33,838 bases of DNA. Origin: an uncultured Eubacteriales bacterium (GTDB taxonomy: Bacteria > Bacillota > Clostridia > Oscillospirales > Oscillospiraceae). The position numbers were made by a program, and so were the translations under genes. Numbering within the stretch: the stretch's first letter is position 1; the number at the start of each line of letters is the position of its first letter. Below are positions 1 through 6,612 of this stretch, in pieces. The stretch covers positions 1 through 33,838 of the forward strand of contig USQL01000012.1 of assembly GCA_900556935.1 (NCBI GenBank). The letters run 5' to 3'. The notes below the pieces were generated by a model that worked only from the letters and a program-made list of their open reading frames with translations, was not told the DNA's origin and ran no database searches.

Positions 1-641
1 ACGGCACCACCGAGTGCGTCACCGCCTCCTGCCTGACCCCCAAGGACTATGCCCGCCAGGGCTCCATCGGTGTGCCCTTTCCGGATACCTTCTATAAGAT
101 TGTGGAGCCCGGCACCACCAACGAGGTGGAGCCCAATACCGAGGGCGAAATCTGCATTTCCGGCCCCTCCGTTATGCTGGGCTATATGGATAACCCCGAG
201 GAGACCCGCCAGACCCTCCGCCGCCATTACGATGGCCGGATCTGGCTGCACACCGGCGACCTGGGCCACATGGACCAGGACGGCTTCGTCTATTTCCGTC
301 AGCGCATCAAGCGGATGATCGTCACCTCCGGCTACAATGTCTACCCCTCTCAGCTGGAAAACATCATCGACGGCAACGAAAAGGTGCTCATGAGCTGTGT
401 CATCGGCGTGAAGGACCCCTACCGGGTCCAGCGGGTCAAGGCCTATGTGGTGCCCATGCCCGGAATTGAGCCCACGGAGGAGCTGAAAAAAGAGCTGCTG
501 GACTACTGCTCCGGCCGCATCGCCAAGTATGCCATGCCCCGTGAGATTGAGTTCCGGAAGGAGCTGCCCAAGACCCTGGTTGGCAAGGTCGCCTACCGGG
601 TGCTGGAGGAAGAGGCCAACGCCAAGGCGGCGGAAAAGTGA
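1..641 (+). CDS. AMP-forming acyl-CoA synthetase/ligase, C-terminal part (5' end outside window)
   Basis: This is the last ~212 residues of an adenylate-forming enzyme of the ANL superfamily. Such enzymes activate a carboxylic acid with ATP to an acyl-adenylate and transfer it to CoA in the cytoplasm. The window opens inside the YGTTE motif (its Tyr codon is cut), followed by an EGEICISGP strand, the hinge region HTGDLGHMDQDGFVYF with its conserved Asp, and the C-terminal swivel domain with RIKRMIVTSGYNVYPSQLE. The PKTLVGKVAYR segment supplies the usual catalytic lysine near the C terminus. The stop overlaps the next gene's GTG start by 4 nt, so the two are probably translationally coupled. 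The acyl substrate cannot be read from this part; a medium- or long-chain fatty or aryl acid is possible. Confidence 0.9.
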   Translation, partial: GTTECVTASCLTPKDYARQGSIGVPFPDTFYKIVEPGTTNEVEPNTEGEICISGPSVMLGYMDNPEETRQTLRRHYDGRIWLHTGDLGHMDQDGFVYFRQRIKRMIVTSGYNVYPSQLENIIDGNEKVLMSCVIGVKDPYRVQRVKAYVVPMPGIEPTEELKKELLDYCSGRIAKYAMPREIEFRKELPKTLVGKVAYRVLEEEANAKAAEK

Positions 642-1333
642 AAAAGCGCGTCTGGGAGCTGGATGCCGCCCGGGGACTGGCCCTCATCGGCATGATTGGG
701 ATTCACCTGATTTACGATTTAGTGGAGCTCTACGGCATCTGGAATTGGAATCCCCATTGGTATCAGGTCTTTAAAAACAACTATGGGGCCATTTTCCTCC
801 TGATTTCCGGCATCAGTGTGACCCTGGGCAGCCACCCGGCAAAACGGGGCTTCCAGGTGTTCTGCTGCGGCTTTCTGTGCACGGCGGTGACCTACGGCAT
901 GTACCGCCTGGGCTTTGCCGGAAAAGAGATTCTTATCTACATCGGCGTTTTGCAGTGCTTAGGCCTGTGCATGATGCTCTGGCCCCTGTTTGGAAAGCTG
1001 CGAAGCCCGTGGCTCCTTGCCTTGGCCGCCGGGATGATTGCCCTGGGGCTGTGGCTGCGGGGGGAGGCGTTCTCCTTCCCCTGGCTCACGGTGCTGGGCT
1101 TTGCCCCCTATGGCTTTGCCTCCTCGGACTATTTCCCCCTGTTTCCCAATCTGGGGTATTTCCTGGTGGGGGCGGTGCTGGGGCGGAAGCTCTATGGGGA
1201 GAAAAAAAGCCGCTTCCCCCTGGAAAACCCGCCGCTGAAGGGCCTGCAATGGATGGGAAGAAACAGCTTGCTCATTTATTTGCTGCACCAGCCCGTGCTG
1301 GCGGCGGTGGTTGGACTGTTTGCCATGGGGTAA
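638..1333 (+). CDS. HGSNAT-like (DUF1624) integral membrane acetyltransferase
   Basis: This 231-residue polytopic membrane protein resembles the catalytic domain of heparan-alpha-glucosaminide N-acetyltransferase (HGSNAT_cat/DUF1624), a family thought to move acyl groups across or at the membrane. Seen directly: an N-terminal RVWELDAARGLALIGMIG signature typical of the family, about seven hydrophobic segments, and a C-terminal LQWMGRNSLLIYLLHQP motif shared with many membrane acyltransferases. The GTG start overlaps the ligase stop by 4 nt, which fits an operon in which an activated acyl group might be passed on. That link is inference. The polymer or sugar acceptor is unknown. It is shorter than many family members (350-400 residues) but in the range of small bacterial DUF1624 proteins. 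Confidence 0.75.
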   Translation: MKKRVWELDAARGLALIGMIGIHLIYDLVELYGIWNWNPHWYQVFKNNYGAIFLLISGISVTLGSHPAKRGFQVFCCGFLCTAVTYGMYRLGFAGKEILIYIGVLQCLGLCMMLWPLFGKLRSPWLLALAAGMIALGLWLRGEAFSFPWLTVLGFAPYGFASSDYFPLFPNLGYFLVGAVLGRKLYGEKKSRFPLENPPLKGLQWMGRNSLLIYLLHQPVLAAVVGLFAMG

Positions 1334-1354
1334 TTTGCCATGCTGGGAGGTTCT

Positions 1355-2035
1355 ATGAAAAAAGGAAAATTCTATGGGGTGATTTTTTTACTGGGGATTC
1401 TGGCAAAGCTTCTGCGGGGGCTTTTGTATCGGGGAAACCTGGATTCCCGGGGCCTGATTCCCACGGGGAGCGTTCTGGATATCGCCCTGTGGGTGCTGAC
1501 GGCGGGGGCGCTGGTGCTGTGCTTCCTGGCGGAGAACCGGGAGGTGACCTCTAAGAACTGGAGCATTGTCGGGAATGCCTTTTTCGCCTTGGGTCTTCTG
1601 TTCAGCACCCAGGACTTAACCCAGGGGTATTCCGTTCTGCTGCTCCTTTGCAGTGGGCTGTCCATCGCCGCCGCTCTGGCGCTGGCGGCGGAGGCCGTTC
1701 AGAAATTCCGAGGGAAGAAGCTTCCCTATGTGTGGATTCTGGTGTGCCTGAGCCTGATTGTCCGTTTAATTGCCGCCTATCAGACCTGGAGCCGGGAGCC
1801 CCAGATGCAGGACTTCCTGCTGCCCCTGCTGGCAGGCCTGGCAGGCGCGGCCTTTGCGTACCGCCGCGCCGCGGAGAGCGTGGACCTTCCCAGGTCTCCC
1901 TGGACCTATCGGCTGGGCCTGGCCGCCATGTATCTGTGCATTGCGGCCAGCGGCAGCAGCCAGACCCTGCTGTTTTACAGCATGACCGGGGTGGGCTGCT
2001 TCTTCCTGTCCTACCAGGAGGAAGGGGTATGCTGA
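1355..2035 (+). CDS. Unknown polytopic membrane protein
   Basis: I do not recognise this 226-residue protein. It is almost entirely hydrophobic, with about six to seven predicted membrane helices separated by short basic or acidic loops (for example ENREVTSKNW and QKFRGKKLPY). No catalytic motif is visible. The start at 1355 (MKKGKFYGV) is preferred over an in-frame ATG at 1340 because a GGGAGG Shine-Dalgarno lies 4-5 nt upstream of it. The gene follows the HGSNAT-like gene by 21 nt and overlaps cca by 7 nt, so it is probably cotranscribed. Pairing with a membrane acetyltransferase hints at an envelope role, but nothing in the sequence proves it. Confidence 0.75.
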   Translation: MKKGKFYGVIFLLGILAKLLRGLLYRGNLDSRGLIPTGSVLDIALWVLTAGALVLCFLAENREVTSKNWSIVGNAFFALGLLFSTQDLTQGYSVLLLLCSGLSIAAALALAAEAVQKFRGKKLPYVWILVCLSLIVRLIAAYQTWSREPQMQDFLLPLLAGLAGAAFAYRRAAESVDLPRSPWTYRLGLAAMYLCIAASGSSQTLLFYSMTGVGCFFLSYQEEGVC

Positions 2036-3360
2036 TTCCGGAGGGCGTGGGCCGCTGCATAGAGGCCCTGGAAACGGCGGGCTTTGAAGCCTACTGCGTG
2101 GGGGGCTGCGTCCGGGACTCCCTTTTGGGAAAAACGCCCCATGATTTTGACCTGTGCACCTCCGCAAGGCCGGAGCGGATGGAGGAAATCTTCCACAATT
2201 TCCGCCTGGTCCTGGCAGGGGAGAAGCACGGCACCGTGGGGGTTATTACGGAGGATGGCGTTGTGGAAATCACCACCTTCCGCACCGAGGGCACCTACGC
2301 CGACAACCGGCACCCGGACAAAGTGGACTTTGTGACGGACATCCGGCAGGACCTGGCCCGCCGGGATTTTACGGTAAACGCCATGGCCTACTCCCCCAAA
2401 AGAGGGCTTATTGACCCCTTCGACGGGGCGGAGGACCTGAAAAACAGGTGCCTGCGCTGTGTGGGGGAACCGGAAACACGTTTCCGGGAGGATGCGCTGC
2501 GCATTTTGCGGGGGGTTCGGTTTTCCGTAACCTATGGGCTCACCCCGGAGGGAAAGACGGAGCGGGCAATGGAAGCCCTCGCCCCGCTGCTGGACCACTT
2601 GGCCCGGGAGCGGGTGTTTTCCGAATTCTGCGGATTTCTTCCCAAAATCACCGCGGAGGAGCTGGCGCGCTTTGCCCCCATCATCACCCAGGTGATTCCC
2701 GAGCTGCGGGAAACCGTGGGCTTTGACCAGCATTCCCCCCACCATAAATACGACCTCTATACCCACATTGCCCATGTGGTGGAAGGGGTCCCGGGAGACG
2801 TGACCCTGCGGTGGGCGGCGCTGCTGCACGATGTGGGGAAAATCCCCACCTTTACCCGGGACGAGACCGGCAGAGGCCATTTCTATGGCCATGCCCAGGT
2901 GGGTGCCCGGATGGCGGAGGACATTCTCCACCGCCTGAAAGCCCCCACCGCTCTGCGGGAGCAGGCGGTGCTGCTGATTGGCCAGCACATGACCAGACTC
3001 CAGCCGGACAGGCGGCTTGTCAAGCGGTATTTCAGCCGCTGGGGCCGGGAGACGGTGGAAAAGCTCCTGTATTTGCAGCAGGCGGACATGGGCAGCAAGG
3101 GGGTCCCCGGCGAGGAGGGGCGGGATGAATTTGCCCTCCTGTGGCAGCTGCTCCGGGAAGTGGAGGCAGAAAATAACTGCCTGACCCTCCGGGACCTTGC
3201 CGTCAACGGCCGGGACCTGATGGCCCTGGGCTATCGAGGCCCGGCAATCGGCGAAGGCTTACAGGACCTTCTGGACGCGGTGCTGGACGAACAGGTCCCC
3301 AACGAAAAAAAAGCGCTGCTGGAATTCTTGCAGCAGCGCAGAAAACACTCAGTACCTTAG
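2029..3360 (+). CDS. cca: CCA tRNA nucleotidyltransferase with HD domain
   Basis: This 443-residue enzyme adds or repairs the 3'-CCA end of tRNAs using CTP and ATP in the cytoplasm. The class II nucleotidyltransferase fold is clear: GGCVRD at residues 25-30, the metal-binding DFD at 39-41, a GTVGVI strand, EITTFRTEGTYADNR, RRDFTVNAMAY and the RFREDALRILRGVRF helix that reads the base. A C-terminal HD domain follows (LLHDVGK, His267-Asp268), which in this family can carry phosphohydrolase activity. The frame stays open upstream to 1648, but the ATG at 2029 starts directly at the family's N terminus and overlaps the preceding gene by 7 nt. A hairpin terminator follows the stop. Confidence 0.95.
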   Translation: MLIPEGVGRCIEALETAGFEAYCVGGCVRDSLLGKTPHDFDLCTSARPERMEEIFHNFRLVLAGEKHGTVGVITEDGVVEITTFRTEGTYADNRHPDKVDFVTDIRQDLARRDFTVNAMAYSPKRGLIDPFDGAEDLKNRCLRCVGEPETRFREDALRILRGVRFSVTYGLTPEGKTERAMEALAPLLDHLARERVFSEFCGFLPKITAEELARFAPIITQVIPELRETVGFDQHSPHHKYDLYTHIAHVVEGVPGDVTLRWAALLHDVGKIPTFTRDETGRGHFYGHAQVGARMAEDILHRLKAPTALREQAVLLIGQHMTRLQPDRRLVKRYFSRWGRETVEKLLYLQQADMGSKGVPGEEGRDEFALLWQLLREVEAENNCLTLRDLAVNGRDLMALGYRGPAIGEGLQDLLDAVLDEQVPNEKKALLEFLQQRRKHSVP

Positions 3361-3397
3361 AGGGTTCTTGAAAGGAATCTTTCATAGGATGGATGAC

Positions 3398-3436
3398 GAA
3401 ATCGGTGGTTCACAAAAGATGCCACCGATTTTTTCA
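3398..3436 (+). terminator. Intrinsic terminator after cca
   Basis: GAAATCGGTGG (3398-3408) pairs with CCACCGATTT (from 3422) around a 13-nt loop, and the right arm runs into a T6 stretch. It closes the operon ending with cca and separates it from fic. Confidence 0.8.
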
Positions 3437-3481
3437 TCGCTCACTTCATCAATCAATTGTGGTTGACCAATGAGCGATGAA
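3433..3481. promoter_or_regulatory. 11-bp perfect inverted repeat around the fic promoter (candidate operator)
   Basis: TTCATCGCTCA (3433-3443) is repeated as its exact reverse complement TGAGCGATGAA (3471-3481), 27 nt apart. The right arm lies between the -35 and -10 boxes of the fic promoter and the left arm just upstream of the -35 box. A dimeric repressor, or one forming a small loop, could block the promoter. The Fic protein itself ends in a DNA-binding-type winged helix and is a candidate; that is inference. Confidence 0.5.
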
Positions 3482-3491
3482 CGGTTATAAT
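3463..3491 (+). promoter_or_regulatory. Sigma-A-type promoter of the fic gene
   Basis: TTGACC (3463-3468), a 17-nt spacer and a perfect TATAAT (3486-3491). The expected transcription start is near 3498, only about a dozen bases before the ATG at 3511, so the GAGGTGAT Shine-Dalgarno (3499-3506) would sit at the very 5' end of the message. Confidence 0.75.
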
Positions 3492-3510
3492 CGGTATGAG
3501 GTGATGACCC

Positions 3511-4482
3511 ATGTACAACAAAAAACCACCCTTTGAGATTACAGCTTCCATGCTTGATAAAATTGCGGAGATTGCGGAATTGGTTGGACAGGTCAATGCC
3601 GTGGCGGGTTTGACAACGAATCCCATGCTGCGCCGCACGAATCGTATCCGTACAATCTATTCCTCCTTGGCAATTGAACAGAACACGTTGAGCCTGGAAC
3701 AGGTAACTGCTGTTCTAAACGGGAAACGGGTCATCGCTCCGCCTAAGGATATTGCCGAGGTTAAGAACGCATATGAGATATACGAAATGATGGATTCTCT
3801 GAATCCCTATTCCGTGGAGGATATGCTGAATGCCCACGGGGTTATGACCAAAGGATTGACCGAGGAATCCGGCTGTTTCCGTTCCGGTCCGGTGGGAGTT
3901 GTGGATAAGCAGGGCAATATTCTTCATTTTGGAACGCTGCCGGATTATGCGCCGGGGCTGACGATGGATCTGCTGGATTGGGTTCAGAAAAGCAATATTC
4001 ATATGCTGATTAAAAGCTGTGTTTTCCATTATGAGCTGGAAGTGATCCACCCTTTTGCGGATGGCAACGGCCGAATTGGACGATTGTGGCATACGCTCCT
4101 GCTGACCCAGTGGAAGCCTGTGTTTGCGTGGCTCCCGGTGGAGTCCATCATCCATGACCGCCAGGATGAATACTACGCAGCCATCAACCGTTCTAACTAT
4201 GAAGGCGAATCCACGGCATTTATCGAGTTCCTGCTGTCTGCTATCCAAGAAGCGCTGCTGGAAGCGGTGCAGACGACCAGTGCGTCGGAAAGCATGACCA
4301 CCGATGAACTGCGCTGGTATAAAATTGAACGGTTTCTGAAAAGAAATGATACAATTGCCAATGCGGACGTGCGGCAAATGTTTCACGTATCCTCAGCAAC
4401 GGCGAACCGCATTCTTTCTAGATTGACAGAGGAAGGGAAGCTTCAAAAAATCAGGAATGGAAAATCCTGGGCATATAAATAG
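3511..4482 (+). CDS. Fic family protein (AMPylase-like) with C-terminal winged helix
   Basis: This 323-residue protein belongs to the Fic family, most members of which transfer AMP from ATP onto hydroxyl side chains of target proteins. The catalytic motif HPFADGNGRIGR spans residues 180-191 with catalytic His180 and all the phosphate-binding residues present. The N-terminal Fic_N region carries SSLAIEQN around residue 52. This matches the class II auto-inhibitory helix pattern (S/T-x3-E) with Glu56 poised to block ATP, although Gln57 replaces the usual Gly/Asn. Residues ~275-323 form a helix-turn-helix/winged-helix segment (NADVRQMFHVSSATANRIL). The gene stands alone between two terminators, has its own promoter, and is visibly less GC-rich with different codon use from its neighbours, suggesting horizontal acquisition. 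It could act as a regulator or a toxin-like modifier; no antitoxin gene is adjacent. Confidence 0.9.
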   Translation: MYNKKPPFEITASMLDKIAEIAELVGQVNAVAGLTTNPMLRRTNRIRTIYSSLAIEQNTLSLEQVTAVLNGKRVIAPPKDIAEVKNAYEIYEMMDSLNPYSVEDMLNAHGVMTKGLTEESGCFRSGPVGVVDKQGNILHFGTLPDYAPGLTMDLLDWVQKSNIHMLIKSCVFHYELEVIHPFADGNGRIGRLWHTLLLTQWKPVFAWLPVESIIHDRQDEYYAAINRSNYEGESTAFIEFLLSAIQEALLEAVQTTSASESMTTDELRWYKIERFLKRNDTIANADVRQMFHVSSATANRILSRLTEEGKLQKIRNGKSWAYK

Positions 4483-4516
4483 AAAAAGGGAAGTCTGAAT
4501 GGCTTCCCTTTTTGTG
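4483..4516 (+). terminator. Intrinsic terminator after fic
   Basis: AAAAAGGGAAG (4483-4493) pairs with CTTCCCTTTTT (4503-4513) around a 9-nt loop immediately after the fic stop. The right arm ends in the T run. The symmetric A and T runs could make it work in both directions. Confidence 0.85.
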
Positions 4517-4560
4517 CTCTTTTTGGTATTGCGGTGATTTATGTGATTTCTTACAGGTGT

Positions 4561-4727
4561 TTACCGCATCACCGCTTCAATGTCCTCCATGGTGCGGGGG
4601 ATGGCGGCATCCACGTCCGCCATGGCCATGCCGGGACGGGAGGACCGCATCATGGCGAGGATTCCTGCCTCGGTGTTTTTTCCGCCTGCCGCAGGGCGGC
4701 AATCTCCTTTGCCTTTTTCTGCATTGT
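4561..4727 (-). pseudogene. Short frameshifted gene relic
   Basis: The minus strand between fic and the LysR gene reads as two overlapping fragments in different frames. One starts MQKKAKEIAALRQAEK (ATG at 4724) and stops after about two dozen codons. The other continues as TEAGILAMMRSSRPGM and ends DAAIPRTMEDIEAVMR at a TAA (4563-4561). They would join across the A-rich run near 4678, as if one base had been gained or lost. I do not recognise the product. It may be a decayed gene of ~50 residues or chance. The rest of the ~360-nt gap between fic and LysR holds only the flanking hairpins and the promoter listed separately. Confidence 0.3.
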
Positions 4728-4751
4728 ACCACCTATGACGGACAAATGCAA
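4723..4751 (-). promoter_or_regulatory. Promoter-like sequence reading into the gene relic
   Basis: On the minus strand: TTGCAT (4751-4746), a 17-nt spacer and TACAAT (4728-4723). An AAAGGAG Shine-Dalgarno-like stretch lies downstream in the predicted transcript. It is a good promoter match in front of an apparently broken reading frame. Confidence 0.45.
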
Positions 4752-4789
4752 GCGCAGGAAAATTACGAAAAGACAATTGTTCCAACAGA

Positions 4790-4835
4790 TGGCAATAAAA
4801 ACCAGTAGGGGCGGCTGGTATGCCGCCCCTACTGG
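4790..4835 (-). terminator. 14-bp REP-like palindrome acting as terminator of the LysR gene
   Basis: CCAGTAGGGGCGGC (4802-4815) and its exact complement GCCGCCCCTACTGG (4822-4835) form a 14-bp stem with a 6-nt loop. On the minus strand it is followed by GGTTTTTATT, giving a textbook terminator 9 nt past the LysR stop. I recall similar GTAGGGGCGG palindromes scattered through gut Clostridia genomes, so it may be a copied repeat used as a terminator. Confidence 0.75.
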
Positions 4836-4844
4836 GTCGCTATT

Positions 4845-5741
4845 TCAGAGGTTCTCCAGAATGGATTTGAGAAGCTCCAGATACCGCTCGCCCAGCTGGG
4901 TGCGGGCGGTGTCCTTTCGCTCGATGACAAGGAGGGAATAGTGCAGGCTCCCCAGGGGTACACAGCGGAAGTTAAAGCGCTGGTTGGTGGCGGGGGGCAG
5001 CTTACAGTCCAGGCCGTACATGGTGGTCTGGGAGATCAGGGCGTACTTCATGGAACGGTCCGAGACGGTGACCAGCCGGTCCGGATTCATTTTGATCAGG
5101 CTGCTGAAGGCTGGATCGTCCAGAAAGGCACGGCTGTTGTAGTCCACCAGGGTGTAGTCCTGAAAGTCGGGCAGGTGAATTTCCGGGGCCCCGTACAGCG
5201 GGTGCTTTGGGCCGATGCGCAGAACAATGGGAACATCCACAATGTGGGCAGCAAGCAGCCCTTGCTGGCGGCACTGCCGCAGAAGCTTCTCTGTAGCCTC
5301 CGGTCCGCACAGGCTCAGGGCCATATCCAGCTCGGACATGAGAAGCTTGTCAATGGTCGCCTCCGGTGCCTCGCAGTAGTAGGACATTTCCAAATCCGCG
5401 TCCTGCTCCCGCTCCCGGCACAGGCTTGCAAAGGCATCGCAGGCCGGGGGATAGGGGATGCCCCCCAGACGGAACCGTCTGCGGGGGGCGGTGGTGCCCA
5501 GCAGCCGCATTTTTTCGTGGCAGCTGACCATCTGTGCCGCCTGCCGAAGGGCCTCCAGGCCCTGCTCTGTGGGCTTTACGCCCCGGCTGGTGCGGATAAA
5601 AATCGGGTAGCCCAGCTCCTCCTCCAGGGAGCGGATGATGCTGCTGAGGTTGGGCTGGGCGATATACAGGCTGGCCGCCGCGCCGGAAATGGAGCCGGCC
5701 CGATACACGGCCAGGGCGTATTGAAGCTGCTGAATGTTCAT
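4845..5741 (-). CDS. LysR-family transcriptional regulator
   Basis: A 298-residue regulator with the LysR layout. The N-terminal winged helix-turn-helix occupies residues 1-60 (MNIQQLQYALAVYRAGSIS, then AAASLYIAQPNLSSIIRSLE). A linker helix follows, then an effector-binding domain from about residue 90 to the end. Such proteins normally bind DNA as tetramers and respond to a small metabolite. An in-frame ATG at 5804 exists, but the ATG at 5741 begins at the family N terminus, lies downstream of the predicted transcription start and has a GGAGG 7 nt upstream. The gene is divergent from the TetR regulator, with no obvious structural gene next to it, so its target is unknown. Both regulators may control distant genes or each other. 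Confidence 0.9.
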   Translation of the reverse strand: MNIQQLQYALAVYRAGSISGAAASLYIAQPNLSSIIRSLEEELGYPIFIRTSRGVKPTEQGLEALRQAAQMVSCHEKMRLLGTTAPRRRFRLGGIPYPPACDAFASLCREREQDADLEMSYYCEAPEATIDKLLMSELDMALSLCGPEATEKLLRQCRQQGLLAAHIVDVPIVLRIGPKHPLYGAPEIHLPDFQDYTLVDYNSRAFLDDPAFSSLIKMNPDRLVTVSDRSMKYALISQTTMYGLDCKLPPATNQRFNFRCVPLGSLHYSLLVIERKDTARTQLGERYLELLKSILENL

Positions 5742-5794
5742 GTCTGCCTCCGCTGAAATATGCAGAAAATTGAAATTGAGGAATGGATGCCCCC

Positions 5795-5823
5795 ATTCTA
5801 GCAAAGAAATCCGGGAAAATCAA
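5795..5823 (-). promoter_or_regulatory. Promoter of the LysR gene
   Basis: Minus strand: TTGATT (5823-5818), 17-nt spacer, TAGAAT (5800-5795). The predicted transcription start is near 5788, giving a leader of about 47 nt before the ATG at 5741. Confidence 0.65.
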
Positions 5824-5858
5824 GGAGACCGGAATTTTCAAAAGATTCACAATTTCTT

Positions 5859-5887
5859 TTGCCTCCGTTTCTTTTTTCTGCTAGAAT
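5859..5887 (+). promoter_or_regulatory. Promoter of the TetR gene
   Basis: TTGCCT (5859-5864), 17-nt spacer, TAGAAT (5882-5887). Its -35 box lies 35 bp from the -35 box of the divergent LysR promoter, close enough for one bound regulator to affect both. Confidence 0.6.
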
Positions 5888-5914
5888 AGAAGAAAAGAAA
5901 TGGAGGAAATACCT

Positions 5915-6472
5915 ATGTCACAGTTCACAAAGCGGGCTCTGGAGGATTCCCTCAAGCACCTGCTGCTTAAAAAGCCACTGAGTAAAATCACCATCAATGA
6001 TATTGCCGAGGACTGCGGCATCAACCGCATGACCTTTTACTATCACTTTAAGGACATCTACGATTTGGTAGAGTGGTCCTGCCTGGAGGATGCCCAGCGG
6101 GCCCTGGACGGCAAAAGCACCTACGAAACCTGGCAGGAGGGCTTTGTGCAGATTTTCCGGGCGGTGCAGCAGAACAAGCCCTTTATTATGAACGTCTACC
6201 GCTGTGTCAGCCGGGAGCAGGTGGAGCGGTACTTAACGCCATTGACGGACAATCTCCTTATGGGGGTCATCAATGAGCTCAGCCGGGACATGGTGGTCCG
6301 GGACGAGGACAAGGCCTTCATCGCCCGGGTCTACTCCTACGCCTTTGTGGGCCTGATGCTGGACTGGATTAAGGACGACATGCGCGCGGACCCGGAGCCC
6401 CTGGTGGAGCGCTTCGCCCTGGTCATCCAGGACGACCTCCTGGGTGCCCTGAACCGCTTCCGGGTGGGGTAA
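5915..6472 (+). CDS. TetR/AcrR-family transcriptional regulator
   Basis: A 185-residue regulator with an N-terminal TetR-type helix-turn-helix (KRALEDSLKHLLLKKPLSKI, then INDIAEDCGINRMTFYYHF within the first ~50 residues). The C-terminal ligand domain resembles the short TetR group that includes DhaS-like regulators. Start 5915 (MSQFTK) is chosen because GGAGG at 5902-5906 lies 8 nt upstream; an ATG at 5900 precedes that Shine-Dalgarno. The ligand and target are not evident. It is divergent from the LysR regulator, and the gene downstream runs in the opposite direction, so it is monocistronic. Confidence 0.88.
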   Translation: MSQFTKRALEDSLKHLLLKKPLSKITINDIAEDCGINRMTFYYHFKDIYDLVEWSCLEDAQRALDGKSTYETWQEGFVQIFRAVQQNKPFIMNVYRCVSREQVERYLTPLTDNLLMGVINELSRDMVVRDEDKAFIARVYSYAFVGLMLDWIKDDMRADPEPLVERFALVIQDDLLGALNRFRVG

Positions 6473-6528
6473 GGAAGCGCATTGAGGAACCCACCCCCGG
6501 GCGGCAGATTCGCAGCATAGAAACGGAA

Positions 6529-6553
6529 AAAAGTCACGCAAAGAATCTTTGCG
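6529..6553 (-). terminator. Second hairpin downstream of the pot operon
   Basis: A perfect 17-bp palindrome, CGCAAAGA-A-TCTTTGCG (6537-6553). On the minus strand it is followed by TGACTTTTTT, so it can act as a back-up terminator for potABCD. A protein-binding palindrome is the alternative. Confidence 0.5.
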
Positions 6554-6562
6554 CCGCAAAAA

Positions 6563-6612
6563 ACAGCGGGTCCCCCTACAAATTGGAAGGGACCCGCTGT
6601 TTGGTTCGTTTT
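6563..6612. terminator. Bidirectional terminator between TetR gene (+) and potD (-)
   Basis: ACAGCGGGTCCC (6563-6574) pairs perfectly with GGGACCCGCTGT (6589-6600). T-rich sequence follows on the plus strand (TTGGTTCGTTTTTT) and a T run follows on the minus strand (TTTTTTGCGG). It serves both convergent genes. Confidence 0.85.

Noticed and set aside
1648..2028. Upstream in-frame extension of the CCA-adding enzyme
   Set aside because: It overlaps the preceding membrane-protein gene in another frame and has no similarity to the family; the ATG at 2029 fits.
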